The translations under genes were made by a program, and so were the position numbers. Under the pieces are notes generated by a model. The model did no database searches and was not told where the DNA came from. It was given only the letters and a program-made list of their open reading frames with translations. Below, piece after piece: positions 1 through 9,770 of a DNA stretch of 64,000 bases; positions within the stretch are counted from its first letter, which is position 1; every line of letters begins with the position of its first letter. This DNA is from Chamaecyparis obtusa (lineage: Eukaryota; Streptophyta; Pinopsida; Cupressales; Cupressaceae): assembly GCA_027943335.1 (NCBI GenBank), contig BSBK01002084.1, positions 121,001 to 185,000 of the forward strand, in the 5' to 3' direction.

Positions 1-62
1 GAATCTCTGATTATTAAGGGTTCCTTTTGAGAGTCATAATTAGCAAACATACACAATGACGT

Positions 63-2140
63 TCAAGATTTTCTTCTGCATAAGGAAATATCAAATGTAG
101 AATGAGGAGGGACATTGTATTTACATATCACATCAAGAGTTGAAGAATGAGACTTAGTAGCAAACCATGAGCTTTCCTTTGATACATTTTCATGGATAAT
201 TGTGTGAGCAAGCTCTGTTATCATATTATCATTGAAATCCTGAGCCCTAAGCTCTACAACATCACTACAATGGAATATTGAGGTCATGTCTATGGGATTT
301 GGTGAGGAGGCTTGGAACATTAGATGATGCACAATTGTGTTGAGATCTATAGTGGGTTGCTCAAGCTGATCCCCTTGAAATTCACTACTACCTGGGAGAC
401 AAATCTTCTTTTGAATGTGAGAAAATTGTTTGATCAAAAGAAAACATCTAATTGAATAGAAAAAGGAAGCAAACATCTTGTAAAAGTGTAGAATGACATC
501 GGAAATGGGGAGGAATGAATTAGAGACTAAAAGTGAAAGCCCTTTATTATTTGTATCCTACCATTTCTGATTGAGACCCAGATTACAGTTTGCAGGGTTA
601 GAGCAGTGATCTGCACAAAAAACCATCCCAGATTGGTCATGTGGTTTACATTGGGTAGTAAAATGCCCCAATTTATGCTGATGAAACTGAACTATGTCTT
701 CACTTTGGAGAATAATACGTTCAGCCCAAACCCCCCACTTTGAGTTAATATTGATTTGATCTGGCAATTATTTCAAGGAATCTAAAAGAACACAAACTCT
801 GGAATCATACTGAGGGCACTCAAAATGAATAAGATCATGCTTTATGAAGATGCTGATTTTATTAGCAATGATCTCCACAATATCAATATCCCTATACTCC
901 AATGGTAGTAAGGGAAGGGCCACCCAATAGGGAAAGAAAAGGAAGACCTTAGAATCAGGCTTGAAGTTAGGGGTCCAAATCCAGGAGTAAAGTCTAAAGC
1001 CTTGGAAAAACCAACCTTTGTTTTTGTGAATAGAGTCCCTAAATTTGGAAGTTTCAAAGAGAGCAACAAAGAAACCCGAGTCTGAATCTAAAAAAAAAAT
1101 ATCCTTCAACCCTCACCAATTTTGAAAAGCCCAAGCCTGAATATCAGAAAATAAGAGTGAAGTCTTGCAAAACTTACCAATGAGTGTTGTGTGTCATAGC
1201 AAATCAATCTGATCTTGCAACATATGCTCTGGCAGGATAATAGAAACTAATTTTGGGGAGGAAGCTGGTGACGGTTTCTTTGCTTGCCAAATCTGTTTAG
1301 GCTAATTTGGATAGAAGGGCGCTCTACCATTTTTGCACAGAATGATATCTTTAGAAAATACTTTAGCATGTCGATGTGAGCCTTTGTCAGAAACTAGAGA
1401 ATCCATGGGACCACCCAATGGGGGGCTAATAATCATTGGAGAGCCAGGAGGTGTGCCCTTGCAAATGTCAAATATCGGTTGTTTTTTATGAGTGCGTGCA
1501 CCTCCCAACCTCTTCTTCCTAGTGTGGTGACCTGATCTAAAAAAATGGGATCGGGTAGAATTTTAAAATTTTTCCCGCCCACTTGATTTTTTGAAAAAAC
1601 CCTCAACAACCGAGGGAGGATCCTGTTTAAAGGAATCCTTAGGAATCATAATAGCTTGCCTAGTCGATTCACCTACCTCATAGGTAGAGATGCCATTAAA
1701 GTGGGGGGGATTGATAGTGATGTAGGAAGAAACCCCCTATGGAATATAGGAGGAGTCTCCTTGTGGAAGAGATTTTCCTTGACATGCATTTTGGGAGATC
1801 TTCTGACCCTGATGCGTGCCTTTGTTTTTATGGGTATGAGGCTTAATATGAAACCTGGGGTTAACAAAGAAGGGCTTCGTCGATTGAACCATCACTTTTC
1901 CTTTGGAGATCTTCATAAAATCATCCATACCTTGATGCAGAAAAGAGTCAGACTTATGTGTGTTTTTTTGGGCAAAGGAAAAAGCATGAAAAACCTTTCT
2001 TCGAGCTTGCGGGATGTTAACCTGCAAGTCCCTATCCTGACAAAACTGTGCAAACAAATGACTCTGCGACTACAAGGGTTTCTTTCTCCTGATGGTTGAA
2101 CTCCTTTCCTGACAATACTCATCAAACAACTGACTTTGTG
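63..2140 (-). pseudogene. LINE ORF1 relic (DUF4283 type)
   Basis: Decayed ORF1 of a plant L1-like LINE, which would have encoded the RNA-binding partner of the ORF2 reverse transcriptase. One minus-strand frame runs through almost 2 kb, broken by several stops (for example at 1194-1196, 1113-1115, 768-770 and 558-560). From about 1180 to 790 it matches the DUF4283 pattern: LIGKF, a W-rich stretch, FFLDSDSGFFVALFE, then WIWTPNF, FPYWVALPLLPLEYRDID and a final RVCVLLD. At about 690-640 follows a CCHC-like zinc knuckle in which the first cysteines are replaced (FHQHKLGHFTTQC). The last part (63-476) has no recognised domain. ORF2 would lie off the left edge. The 5' end near 2140 abuts a copia gag fragment of the same orientation. 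A short internal duplication is visible near 2020-2135. Family call is firm; exact ends are not. Confidence 0.75.
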
Positions 2141-2149
2141 ACTGTAACC

Positions 2150-2340
2150 TATGTCTTTGGCTATACGATCGCCATTCTTACTCTCCAGTTCTGCTCCCGT
2201 TCGCCATTTGCTTTATATAGTTTTTGTGGATGTGGGAACACATGATATTCCAATATTCATATCCCATGGATATCAGATAAGTATTCATCTAGTCCTTCCA
2301 TATCAGGTAATTTCTTCCATCAAACTTAGGGCTCTCTTTC
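2150..2340 (-). pseudogene. Ty1/copia gag N-terminal fragment
   Basis: Minus-strand reading gives the classic start of a copia Gag, FDGRNYLIWKD, then a stop, then MNTYLISMGYEYWNIM, matching the family pattern of F-x-G-x-N-Y-x-x-W-K followed by a methionine and a Tyr-Leu pair. It sits just downstream (minus sense) of the primer site and LTR at 2398-3479, so all three belong to one element. It ends where the LINE relic begins, probably because the LINE inserted into or truncated it. Confidence 0.65.
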
Positions 2341-2397
2341 CTTATTCCTTTAATGTTGGATCTCCTTCAAGCAATTAGGCTTCTTCAAAAGGACTTA

Positions 2398-2409
2398 GCT
2401 CTGATACCA
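2398..2409 (-). other. Primer binding site, initiator-Met type
   Basis: On the minus strand this reads TGGTATCAGAGC, the usual plant initiator methionine tRNA primer site of copia elements, one base from the LTR edge at 2411. It shows that the LTR at 2411-3479 is a 5' LTR. Confidence 0.8.
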
Positions 2410-2410
2410 A

Positions 2411-2891
2411 TGGTTAGGCCCAAAAGGAGGCAAGCACAACTAAGAGGGGGGACAGGGTGAATCAATTGTGTACTAACAATTAAAACTTTAAACCACTTAA
2501 ACTAGTTAAATATCTAAATGATAAATAGTAATGATATACATAACACTAAATTTGTTCTTGAGGAAACCCAGTTAAGGGAAAACCCTAGTGGGAGTCAAAC
2601 CCACTAGATAGATGTACTCTATTAAAAGTAATACCTAGTTAAGAGAAAATGAAAAAAAAAAGAATGAACAAGCATTCACAAACCCACTGCATAGAGCTCA
2701 CTACTTATAATTCAATGATTTGGCCCTCAATCAGGTTCACTAATCAATCTTTGATTACAATTCACAAGGGTGGACAAACTGTCCAGAACAAGTGAACTAA
2801 CATACAACATTTGTTATGACAATACAATTCTAATGAAGTACAATCTCTACCTCAGTTGCAGAATACAAACATCCTTCTTCCTTGTTCTTCT

Positions 2892-2925
<34 letters not shown>

Positions 2926-3479
2926 CGCAATCAAAAAAATATTGCCTATTTATACATGTTACAATAAATGGTTCACAACAAGGTTGACTAAGACCTATAA
3001 GAACAAATGATATAAACATTATGCTCAAACTAAAATACTATCCAAATCAAGTCAACCAAGACTTATATAGGACCCAAATTTTCATCCTTGAACATGCAAC
3101 AACTTCACAAAGAATCACAAATCGTTACTTCACCAAGTCAGCTAGGACCTAAATGAAGAAATGCCAACATGATACAAATCACCAAATGTAATCACCACGA
3201 TAAATGAAAACCATCCAAAATTGCCATAACACGATCCAAGAATACCACCAAACCTTTGCATCAACTGAATCAACCATATTGATTCTTACCAAAGAAAAAA
3301 ATCGACCTCAGAACACATAAACACTAAAATGCTAGCACCTGATCATCTAAAACCATACTCTCTGAACATATTGTCTGTAATAATAATAATATGTTGACAA
3401 CAATTGCAAAACATTAATGTCAGCGCACATAAACAAGATTTAATCAACAATCTCTGACATGCTCAACAATCTCCCAACA
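2411..3479 (-). repeat. Ty1/copia 5' LTR
   Basis: About 1.07 kb beginning TG and ending CA as read on the plus strand, adjacent to the primer site. It carries the G-run followed by GTGAATCAATTG seen just inside the LTRs of the other copia elements of this window, and a (CA)15 microsatellite at 2895-2924. The right end (CTCCCAACA) is placed by analogy with those LTRs; no partner LTR or target duplication lies in the window. Confidence 0.65.
2895..2924. repeat. (CA)15 microsatellite
   Basis: Fifteen uninterrupted CA dinucleotides inside the copia LTR; likely length-polymorphic. Confidence 0.95.
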
Positions 3480-3539
3480 ACATAAACTTTAACTTATTCT
3501 GACCTTTCTTTTTAACATATAATACTCTTTTCATAATTA

Positions 3540-4048
3540 TTATGATACTCTTTTTGTTGGATTTAGCATGAGCATTAGCTTAGGGATGATAAGGAGATGA
3601 TAATGTCATATTGATATAATATTTTCAATAGAGATTTGAAATTTTATGGGAAATAAAATATATAGCATTATAAAAAAATATTCTCAAAAGTGTATCAAAT
3701 TTGGTTATCATGTTGTTCAATGATAAATAGACCACCACTTTTGATGTTGTATTTATAGTGGGGACTAATTAAATCCACTTGGTAAAATACTATGTAGTCA
3801 AAATAATACACTTATATTTGTTTCTTGATCTCTCCATGATTTCCTCTATAAGATTAATGCCACATTGTTGATTATGAGCTTCAAATGTTATGAACATGAT
3901 GAAACATAATGAAAAACTTAGTACCACCAAAAAAATATTTGATAGGAAGCACACTTTTTAACCACATTAGCTACATCCTTGAATAAAATAGGTCACTGAT
4001 ATCCTATTCTAAAAATCTTACATGTAGTAGTATATAATATAATATCCT
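3540..4048 (-). pseudogene. Ty3/gypsy integrase relic, 3' half
   Basis: The minus strand encodes a decayed retroviral-type integrase. In order: RIGYQ-stop-PILFKDVANVVKKC (family pattern YWPTLFKDA..YVKKC, part of the zinc-binding HHCC region), QWGINLIEEI (start of the DDE core), KYKCIIL, and near 3550-3600 a segment SSPYHP-stop-ANAHAKSNKK matching the integrase motif S-x-P-Y-H-P-Q-A-N. There are many stops and small frameshifts. The coding continues upstream beyond the inserted element at 4049-9542 (see 9543-9770). Confidence 0.65.
4001..4043 (-). repeat. Fourth copy of the 36-bp integrase repeat
   Basis: This degenerate copy of the 36-bp unit (minus-strand reading YTTTCKIF) lies left of the inserted LTR element, while three better copies lie right of it at 9549-9656. 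Before the insertion they formed one array. Confidence 0.7.
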
Positions 4049-4127
4049 TGTTGCCCAAAAATTCCCTGTCATTCATTTTCGGCCACAGTCCTTTTTTTTT
4101 TCAAAAGAAATGCTCAAGTGTCGAAAA

Positions 4128-4283
4128 CTCAGTGTGTTTTCAACCTTCTCTTTGAAGGCTCAAGATGTTTCTGCCCTTTTGGTCCGAAAGCTCGGTGTGT
4201 TTTTGACCTCCACTATGAAAATTCTGTGTGTTTTCGACCTTCGCTTGAAAACCCTCTGTGTTTTCGACCCTAAGTGCGCAACT
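4128..4283 (+). repeat. 31-bp tandem array in U3 (five units)
   Basis: Units begin at 4128, 4159, 4191, 4222 and 4253, each with a core near GTGTGTTTTCGACC followed by a GAAAA-like end; the second unit is the most diverged. The same array is at 7442-7595 in the right LTR. Reiterated U3 motifs of this kind commonly act as enhancer sites in plant LTRs; that role is inferred here. Confidence 0.8.
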
Positions 4284-4340
4284 CTAACCAGGTGGGTCCC
4301 AGTTCCTCAAGGTTGTGCTAGTGTAGTGAAGATCCGATGG

Positions 4341-4998
4341 TTGTCGCATGATTGCATGGGATCTTCCAATCCCATGAGATCATACGACAATCACTGATGC
4401 GGCACCGCGGGCTCATCCAAGTAGTCAGCAAACAACAAGGTGACGTGTTTAGTTATCAGCTAACATCCTACAGTTGGTTGCATGATCGCATGGGCTCTTC
4501 TGAGCCCATGTGACCATGCGACAAACCATCAATAGTTTTGGTGGTGACGGTGGCGGTCAGTGGCTAACACCTTCCGGTTGGTCACATGATCGCATGGGCT
4601 CTTCTGAGCCCATGCAACCATGTGACAAACCGTCAGCGGTCAACGAGCTTGCGGCTTGCCGGTGGATCCTAGGACAGTGATGTGTCTATTTCTTAGCGGT
4701 CGACAGAGGTTGTTGTGGGCCCTTGTAGATGCAAGATCTACGGTGGTCACACATTTGCATGGGATCTTTCGATCCCATGTGATCATGCGACCACTGTTAG
4801 ATCCTCTTGATGCTTCCGAGCGGTGTGGTCGTGGGTCCAGCCTTATGGTCAGCTCCTGTTGGGCCGTGTGGCAGGGTTTGACAACTGTGATGTCTTGTGG
4901 GTCCCAAGCGATGCTTATGTGGCGGCAGGGCAAGTTCAAAAAAAAGCTTGTCACATGATCGCATGAAGGCCTTTCAGCTCATGCGATCATGCAACCAT
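4341..4998. repeat. Five related hairpins in U3 of left LTR
   Basis: Imperfect palindromes of about 50-58 bp at 4341-4390, 4474-4527, 4575-4632, 4742-4794 and 4947-4998. All share an arm close to GGTCGCATGATCGCATGGG, a 4-8 nt loop such as TTTC or CTTCTG, and the reverse arm. The first has about three mismatches in 22 paired bases. They lie 50-150 bp apart and recur in the right LTR. Confidence 0.85.
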
Positions 4999-6218
4999 TG
5001 CTTTGTCAAAGCGGTGTAGCCTATTTTCGCGGACTCTCTTCCAAGGTGAATGTTGTAGGTGTAGGTAGCTCAAGAAATTTATGTCACTAGGGCATGCGCA
5101 GTTAAGGAAAGATGATGAGGAGGTCTGGGCGACCGTCAGGGGTCATTTTTTGTCTTGGCAAGGTACCAGTGTGCATTCATGGCATGACTTTGTGCAGAAA
5201 AGAGTGATAAATCTAGGTTGTCTATTTGCAGGTTGATTGCGATACAAGGTTGGGGCACGCAAACAAAATATCTGATTGGCCATGATATTTACAGAGCACA
5301 TTTATGATCAGAAGTGATTGGTTTTAGGGGTGATTATTCTATTGCAGATTTATGTAGCCCTAAGGAGATATTTTGATTCCTGCCTGCGTGCAAGGGATGT
5401 ATATATTCTTTTTGGAGCCTGTAGTGCTCAGAATTCACATGTTTGTAAAACAAAAAGCCTCTTTCTTGGGAAGCTATCTGTGGCATTTCTTTTTGCCCCT
5501 TTGGCTTTTCCACATCCTGTAGATTCTCATTGATGAATTCAAACATTGCAAAGTATTATGTGACATTCTTGTTGTCCTCATACCTCTTATTGAATTCAGT
5601 ATATGTATGTTTTCAATAACTCTTAGGTTTTTCTTGATTCCTCTTTCTTTCTGTAATTAATGTGTATGCTGGTGAATGATCTGATTCGAATGCTTTTGTG
5701 AGCATACTTTCACCCCTGGCAATCTGTCTCATTCATATACCCAATTGGAGAGATCAATGTTTGTCTGCAGGTTGTAGTCTGTGTCTAACTCTTTAATAGT
5801 ACTGTTATCTTGAGAAATTCCTTTTTCCCTGCATAGTATTCCTTTACTGCAGACCCCTCTATAAATTACTTATGTAGGCCTATTCATTGAGTTGTAATCT
5901 CCTAGACCTAGGATTGTGTACTAGTTTCATCCTTCATACTGCAATTCATACCCTAGTTTCGGTGCATCACCTAGTAGGATAGATTTTCTTTCAGTCATTT
6001 CCCTTTTTATGCATTCCTTCTATCCCTTTCCCTCAAAAGTTTACTTTCCTGTTAAAAGAAAATCTGGGTGACTATCCAAGAGGAACCAACCTAGAATCTA
6101 GAGGTCTCATCTCGGTTAGCAAAGGTCCCACAACCTTGAGATGATTCCCTTGTTATACTGGATTATCAAGACCAAGAGAGCTTGAGATCAGAGGTGCAAA
6201 TTTAGTGTATAACATTTC

Positions 6219-6236
6219 TGGCACGCCCAGTGGGAC
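6219..6236 (+). other. Putative primer binding site of the LARD
   Basis: TGGCACGCCCAGTGGGAC begins four bases after the left LTR. It starts with TGG, as expected for pairing with a tRNA CCA end. The tRNA is not assigned; it is not the initiator-Met type used by the copia elements here. Confidence 0.6.
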
Positions 6237-6464
6237 TCAAAGTTTAGATTCATGTTCATGGTATGTTATCTCTGATATGCTGATAGCATGCTACAGGCCT
6301 AGAAGAGGTCATTTTGCTACATATCTGGCGATTCCAGAAGTCTACTACATATTTTGCTTGATGAGCTTCCCCTCTTTGTTGATGATGAAGAAGACACCAT
6401 GCCATTGCCTATGGTTGAAGGTCAATCAGAATAGCAGGTCCACCATCAACAGGAGGTTGATTCT

Positions 6465-7133
6465 ATGATGGATGCTATGCCCTTGTTGAGTAAGCTGCCT
6501 TGTTTTATGGAGCATAATGATGAAGCCATGGGAGAGTCTTTCCAAGAAAAGGACACAAACAAAAGCCTTGAAGAAGAGCATAAATTTTTGGATATCATTG
6601 GAGTCTTTTGTGACAAATTGGATGTTGAATCCCTATTCCTTGGAGTGGAGATTCAAGGTTTTGTGCCTATTGAAGAGGGCCTGGTCTTGGATTTCCCTTT
6701 TCACAAGGAGCTACTACATGAGCAAGATTTGGAATCGGTTCCAAATCTTCAAGATATTAACAGCTTTGATGAGCTCTTGGCTAGTTTAGAGGAGGATGAC
6801 AGTCCCCTAGCTATGGATGAGGAGTTTTTGGGGCTATCTATGATGGAGGGCAACCACAAAGATAAAGAAGAAACTAGCAATGAAATTCCTACCTTCAGAC
6901 TTTCAAGAGGCTATCCCATCAGATACTTGGCCCAGAAGGAGTTCACTGAGACACCTCCATATGATCTACTTGAGGTGAGTGATCATGATCTTGTTTTTGC
7001 AGAGGCAGTGCATCCTCATTTGCCAAATCTTTGTATGCCTCTTATCTTCATAGCTATCCTCATGTGCTCGATGCAAAATGTCTTATTAAGGAAGGGTAGC
7101 TACTTTAGCCAACCAGTGAATGGTTTCATTTAA
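6465..7133 (+). CDS. Acidic protein of unknown function in LARD interior
   Basis: A 222-residue open frame fills most of the interior of the non-autonomous element. The same frame is open further upstream, with an ATG at 6399 and a single TAG at 6432-6434, so the original protein was probably longer. The product is rich in Glu and Asp (for example LLASLEEDDSPLAMDEEFLG), has one short hydrophobic stretch near its end (LCMPLIFIAILMC) and ends in VNGFI. I see no zinc knuckle, Gag core, protease DSG or reverse transcriptase motif. It could be a diverged Gag remnant or a captured host fragment. Whether it is translated is unknown. Confidence 0.4.
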   Translation: MMDAMPLLSKLPCFMEHNDEAMGESFQEKDTNKSLEEEHKFLDIIGVFCDKLDVESLFLGVEIQGFVPIEEGLVLDFPFHKELLHEQDLESVPNLQDINSFDELLASLEEDDSPLAMDEEFLGLSMMEGNHKDKEETSNEIPTFRLSRGYPIRYLAQKEFTETPPYDLLEVSDHDLVFAEAVHPHLPNLCMPLIFIAILMCSMQNVLLRKGSYFSQPVNGFI

Positions 7134-7364
7134 CCAGGTCTCTGCACTGGTTAGTTTAGGATAGGATAGGTTTCTTGTTTTCTTCCAATTTTCTAGTTTA
7201 GTCTTTTCCTATTTTCCAAGAAGTGCCCGTGCACATTTTGTCTGGCTGGTTCAGTTTTGTATTTGTCTAGTTTTATGCTTAAATGACTCCATGCCCAATA
7301 GATTGCTTCAAAGGCAACTGGTCCAATGTCTAGCAAGTTGACATCCCGCAGAGGTCACCAAAAA

Positions 7365-9542
7365 TGGTTCCCAAAAATTCCCTGTCATTCATTTTCGGCC
7401 ACAGTCCTTTTTTTTCAAAAGAAATGCTCAAGTGTTGAAAACCCAATGTGTTTTTGACCTTCTCTTTGAAGGCTCAAGATGTTTTTTCCCTTTTGGTCTG
7501 AAAGCTCAGTGTGTTTTCGACCTCCACTCTAAAAATTTTGTGTTTTTGACCTTCGCTCGAAAACCCTCTGTGTTTTCGACCCTAAGTGCACAATTCTGAC
7601 CAGGCGGGTCCCAGTTCCTCAAGGTCGTGCCAATGTAGTGAAGATCTGATGGTTGTCACATGATCGCATGGGATCTTTCGATCCCATGAGATCATACAAC
7701 AACCGTTGATGCGGCACCGCGGGCTCATCCAAGCAGTCAGCAAATAGCGAGGTGACGTGTTTGGTTATTGGCTAACATCCTACGGTTGGTCGCATGATCA
7801 CATGGGCTCTTTCGAGCCCATGCAACCATGCGAAAAACCATCAATGGTTTCGATGGTGATGGTGGCAGTCAGTGGCTAACACCTTTTAGTTGGTCGCATG
7901 ATCGCATGGGCTCTTCCGAGCCCATACAACCATGCGACAAACCATCAGCGGTCAATGAGCTTGCGGCTTGCCGGTGGGTCCTGGGATAGTGATGTGTCTA
8001 TTTCTTAGCAGTCGGTAGAGGTTGTTGTGGGCCCTCATAGATGCAAGATCTACGGTGGTCACACGTTCACATGGGATCTTTCGATCCCATGTGATCATGT
8101 AACCACTGTTAGATCCTCCTGATGCTTTCGAGCGGTGTGGTCATGGGTCCAGCCTTGTGGTCAGCTCCTGTTGGGAAGCGTGGCAGGGTTTGACAAGTGT
8201 TATGTCTTGCAGGTCCCGAGTGATGCTTATGTGGCGGCAGGGCAAGTTCAAAAAAAATCTTGTCGCATGATCGCATGAAGGCCTTTCAGCTCATGCGATC
8301 ATGCGACCATTGCTTTGTCAAAGCGGTGTAGCCTATTTTCACAGACTCTCTTCCAAGGTGAATGTTGCAGGTGCGGGTAGCTCAAGAAATTTATGTCGCT
8401 AGGGCATGCGCAGTTAAGGGAAGATGATGAGGAGGTCTGGGCGGCCGTTAGGGGTCATTTTTTGTCTTGGCAAGGTACTAGTGTGCATTCATGGCATGAC
8501 TTTGTGTAGAAAAGAGTGATAAATCTAGGTTGTCTATTTGTAGGTTGATTGCGGTACAAGGTTGGGGCACACAAATAAAATATCTGATCGGCCATGATAT
8601 TTACAGAGCACATTTATGATAAGAAGTGACTGGTTTTAGGGGTGATTATTCTATTGCAGATTTATGTAGCCCTAAGGAGATATTTTGATTCCTGCCTGCG
8701 TGCAAGGGATGTATATATTCTTTTTGGAGCCTGTAGTGCTCAGAATTCACATGTTTGTAAAACAAAAAGCCTCTTTCTTGGGAAGCTATCTGTGGCATTT
8801 CTTTTTGCCCCTTTGGCTTTTCCACATCCTGTAGATTCTCATTGATGAATTCAAACATTGCAAAGTATTCTATGACATTCTTGTTGTCCTCATGCTTGCT
8901 TGTCTGGATTACCTCTTATTGAATTCAGTATATGTATGTTTTCAAAACTCTTAGGTTTTTCTTGATTCCTCTTTCTTTCTGCAATTAATGTGTATGCTGG
9001 TGAATGATCTGATTCGAATGCTTTTGTAGGCATACTTCCACCCCTAGCAATCTGTCTCATTCATATACCCAATTGCAGAGATGAATGTTTGTCTGCAGGT
9101 TGTAGTCTGTGTCTGACTCTTTAGGAGTACTGTTGTCTTGAGAAATTCCTTTTTCCCTGCATAGTATTCCTTTACTGCAGACTCCTCTATAAATTACTTA
9201 TGTAGGCCTATTCATTGAGTTGTAATCTCCTAGACCTAGGATTATGTGCTAGTTTCATCCTTCATACTGCAATTCATACCCTAGTTTCGGTGCATCACCT
9301 AGTAGGATAGATTTTCTTTCAATCATTTCCCTTTTTATGCATTCCTTCTATCCCTTTCCCTCAAAAGTTTACTTTCCTGTTAAAAGCAAATCTAGGTGAC
9401 TATCCAAGAGGAACCAGCCTAGAATCTTGAGGTCTCATCTCAGTTAGCAAAGGTCCCACAACCTTGAGATGATTCCCTTGTTATACTGGATTATCAAGAC
9501 CAAGAGAGCTTGAGATCAGAGGTGCAAATTCAGTGTATAATA
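7365..9542 (+). repeat. Right (3') LTR of the LARD
   Basis: A 2,178-bp copy of the left LTR. Its last bases are TA instead of CA. It carries the same 31-bp array (7442-7595) and the five hairpins (about 7651-7703, 7783-7839, 7888-7943, 8053-8106 and 8259-8310). It has an extra stretch near 8893-8910 absent from the left LTR. Differences from the left copy cluster in the U3 half and are mostly C/T and G/A changes. Confidence 0.88.
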
Positions 9543-9770
9543 ATCCTATTTTAAGAATCTTACATGTAGTGGTATACAATATAATTTTAAGAATCTTACA
9601 TGTAGTGGTATACAATATAATTTTAAGAAACTTACATGTAGTGGTATACAATATAATTTTTTCACCACAAGATTTTTGCTGACAATTATTCATTACTTTA
9701 GTGGATTGTTCTTAATTTAGAAATTTGAGTGGCAACCCATCATATTTTTCCATACAAACTCACCTTGAAT
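9543..9770 (-). pseudogene. Ty3/gypsy integrase relic, 5' half
   Basis: Continuation of the integrase relic at 3540-4048 on the other side of the LARD. The minus strand reads NNCQQKSCGEK, then a reiterated 12-residue segment around YTTTCKILK, then IG at the insertion point. This is the zinc-binding region that normally reads like H..CGGH....T..KIL..GYYWP; the histidines are lost. No reverse transcriptase of this element is visible to the right. Confidence 0.6.
9549..9656 (-). repeat. 36-bp tandem repeat, three copies, inside integrase relic
   Basis: Units start at 9549, 9585 and 9621 and are nearly identical; each encodes 12 residues on the minus strand (IILYTTTCKILK), so the repeat keeps the reading frame. 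A fourth, more diverged copy is at 4001-4043 beyond the inserted element. Confidence 0.9.

Larger units (their letters stand above)
4049..6214 (+). repeat. Left (5') LTR of the LARD
   Basis: A 2,166-bp LTR, TG...CA. The first 1 kb (probable U3) holds a 31-bp tandem array and five large hairpins. The rest is more ordinary and nearly identical to the right LTR. Two TATA-like boxes are visible: TGTATATATT at 5399-5408 and CTATAAAT at 5859-5866; which one drives transcription cannot be told. The short open frames inside it follow from the palindromes and are not supported as genes. Confidence 0.88.
4049..9542 (+). mobile_element. Non-autonomous LTR retrotransposon (LARD-like)
   Basis: A complete element of 5,494 bp with long direct LTRs (4049-6214 and 7365-9542), a putative primer site right after the left LTR, and a 1.15-kb interior with no protease, reverse transcriptase, RNase H or integrase. 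The 5-bp target duplication ATCCT is perfect (4044-4048 and 9543-9547). It inserted in a decayed gypsy integrase, inside a 36-bp tandem array. The coding-poor interior and long LTRs fit the large-retrotransposon-derivative (LARD) class, which depends on enzymes of another element. The polypurine tract before 7365 is weak. Confidence 0.88.

Noticed and set aside
2395..2410. A tRNA gene fragment suggested by the CTCTGATACCA text
   Set aside because: It is the primer binding site complement beside an LTR, as also at 41401-41412 and 47983-48000; no cloverleaf surrounds it.
4640..4958. Overlapping open frames of about 100 codons on both strands in the LARD LTR
   Set aside because: They coincide with the palindromic U3 region, the right LTR copy does not keep both, and no domain is seen.
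5318..5546. A 71-codon frame repeated near 8642-8845
   Set aside because: It recurs only because both LTRs of one element contain it; no start context or domain supports a gene.
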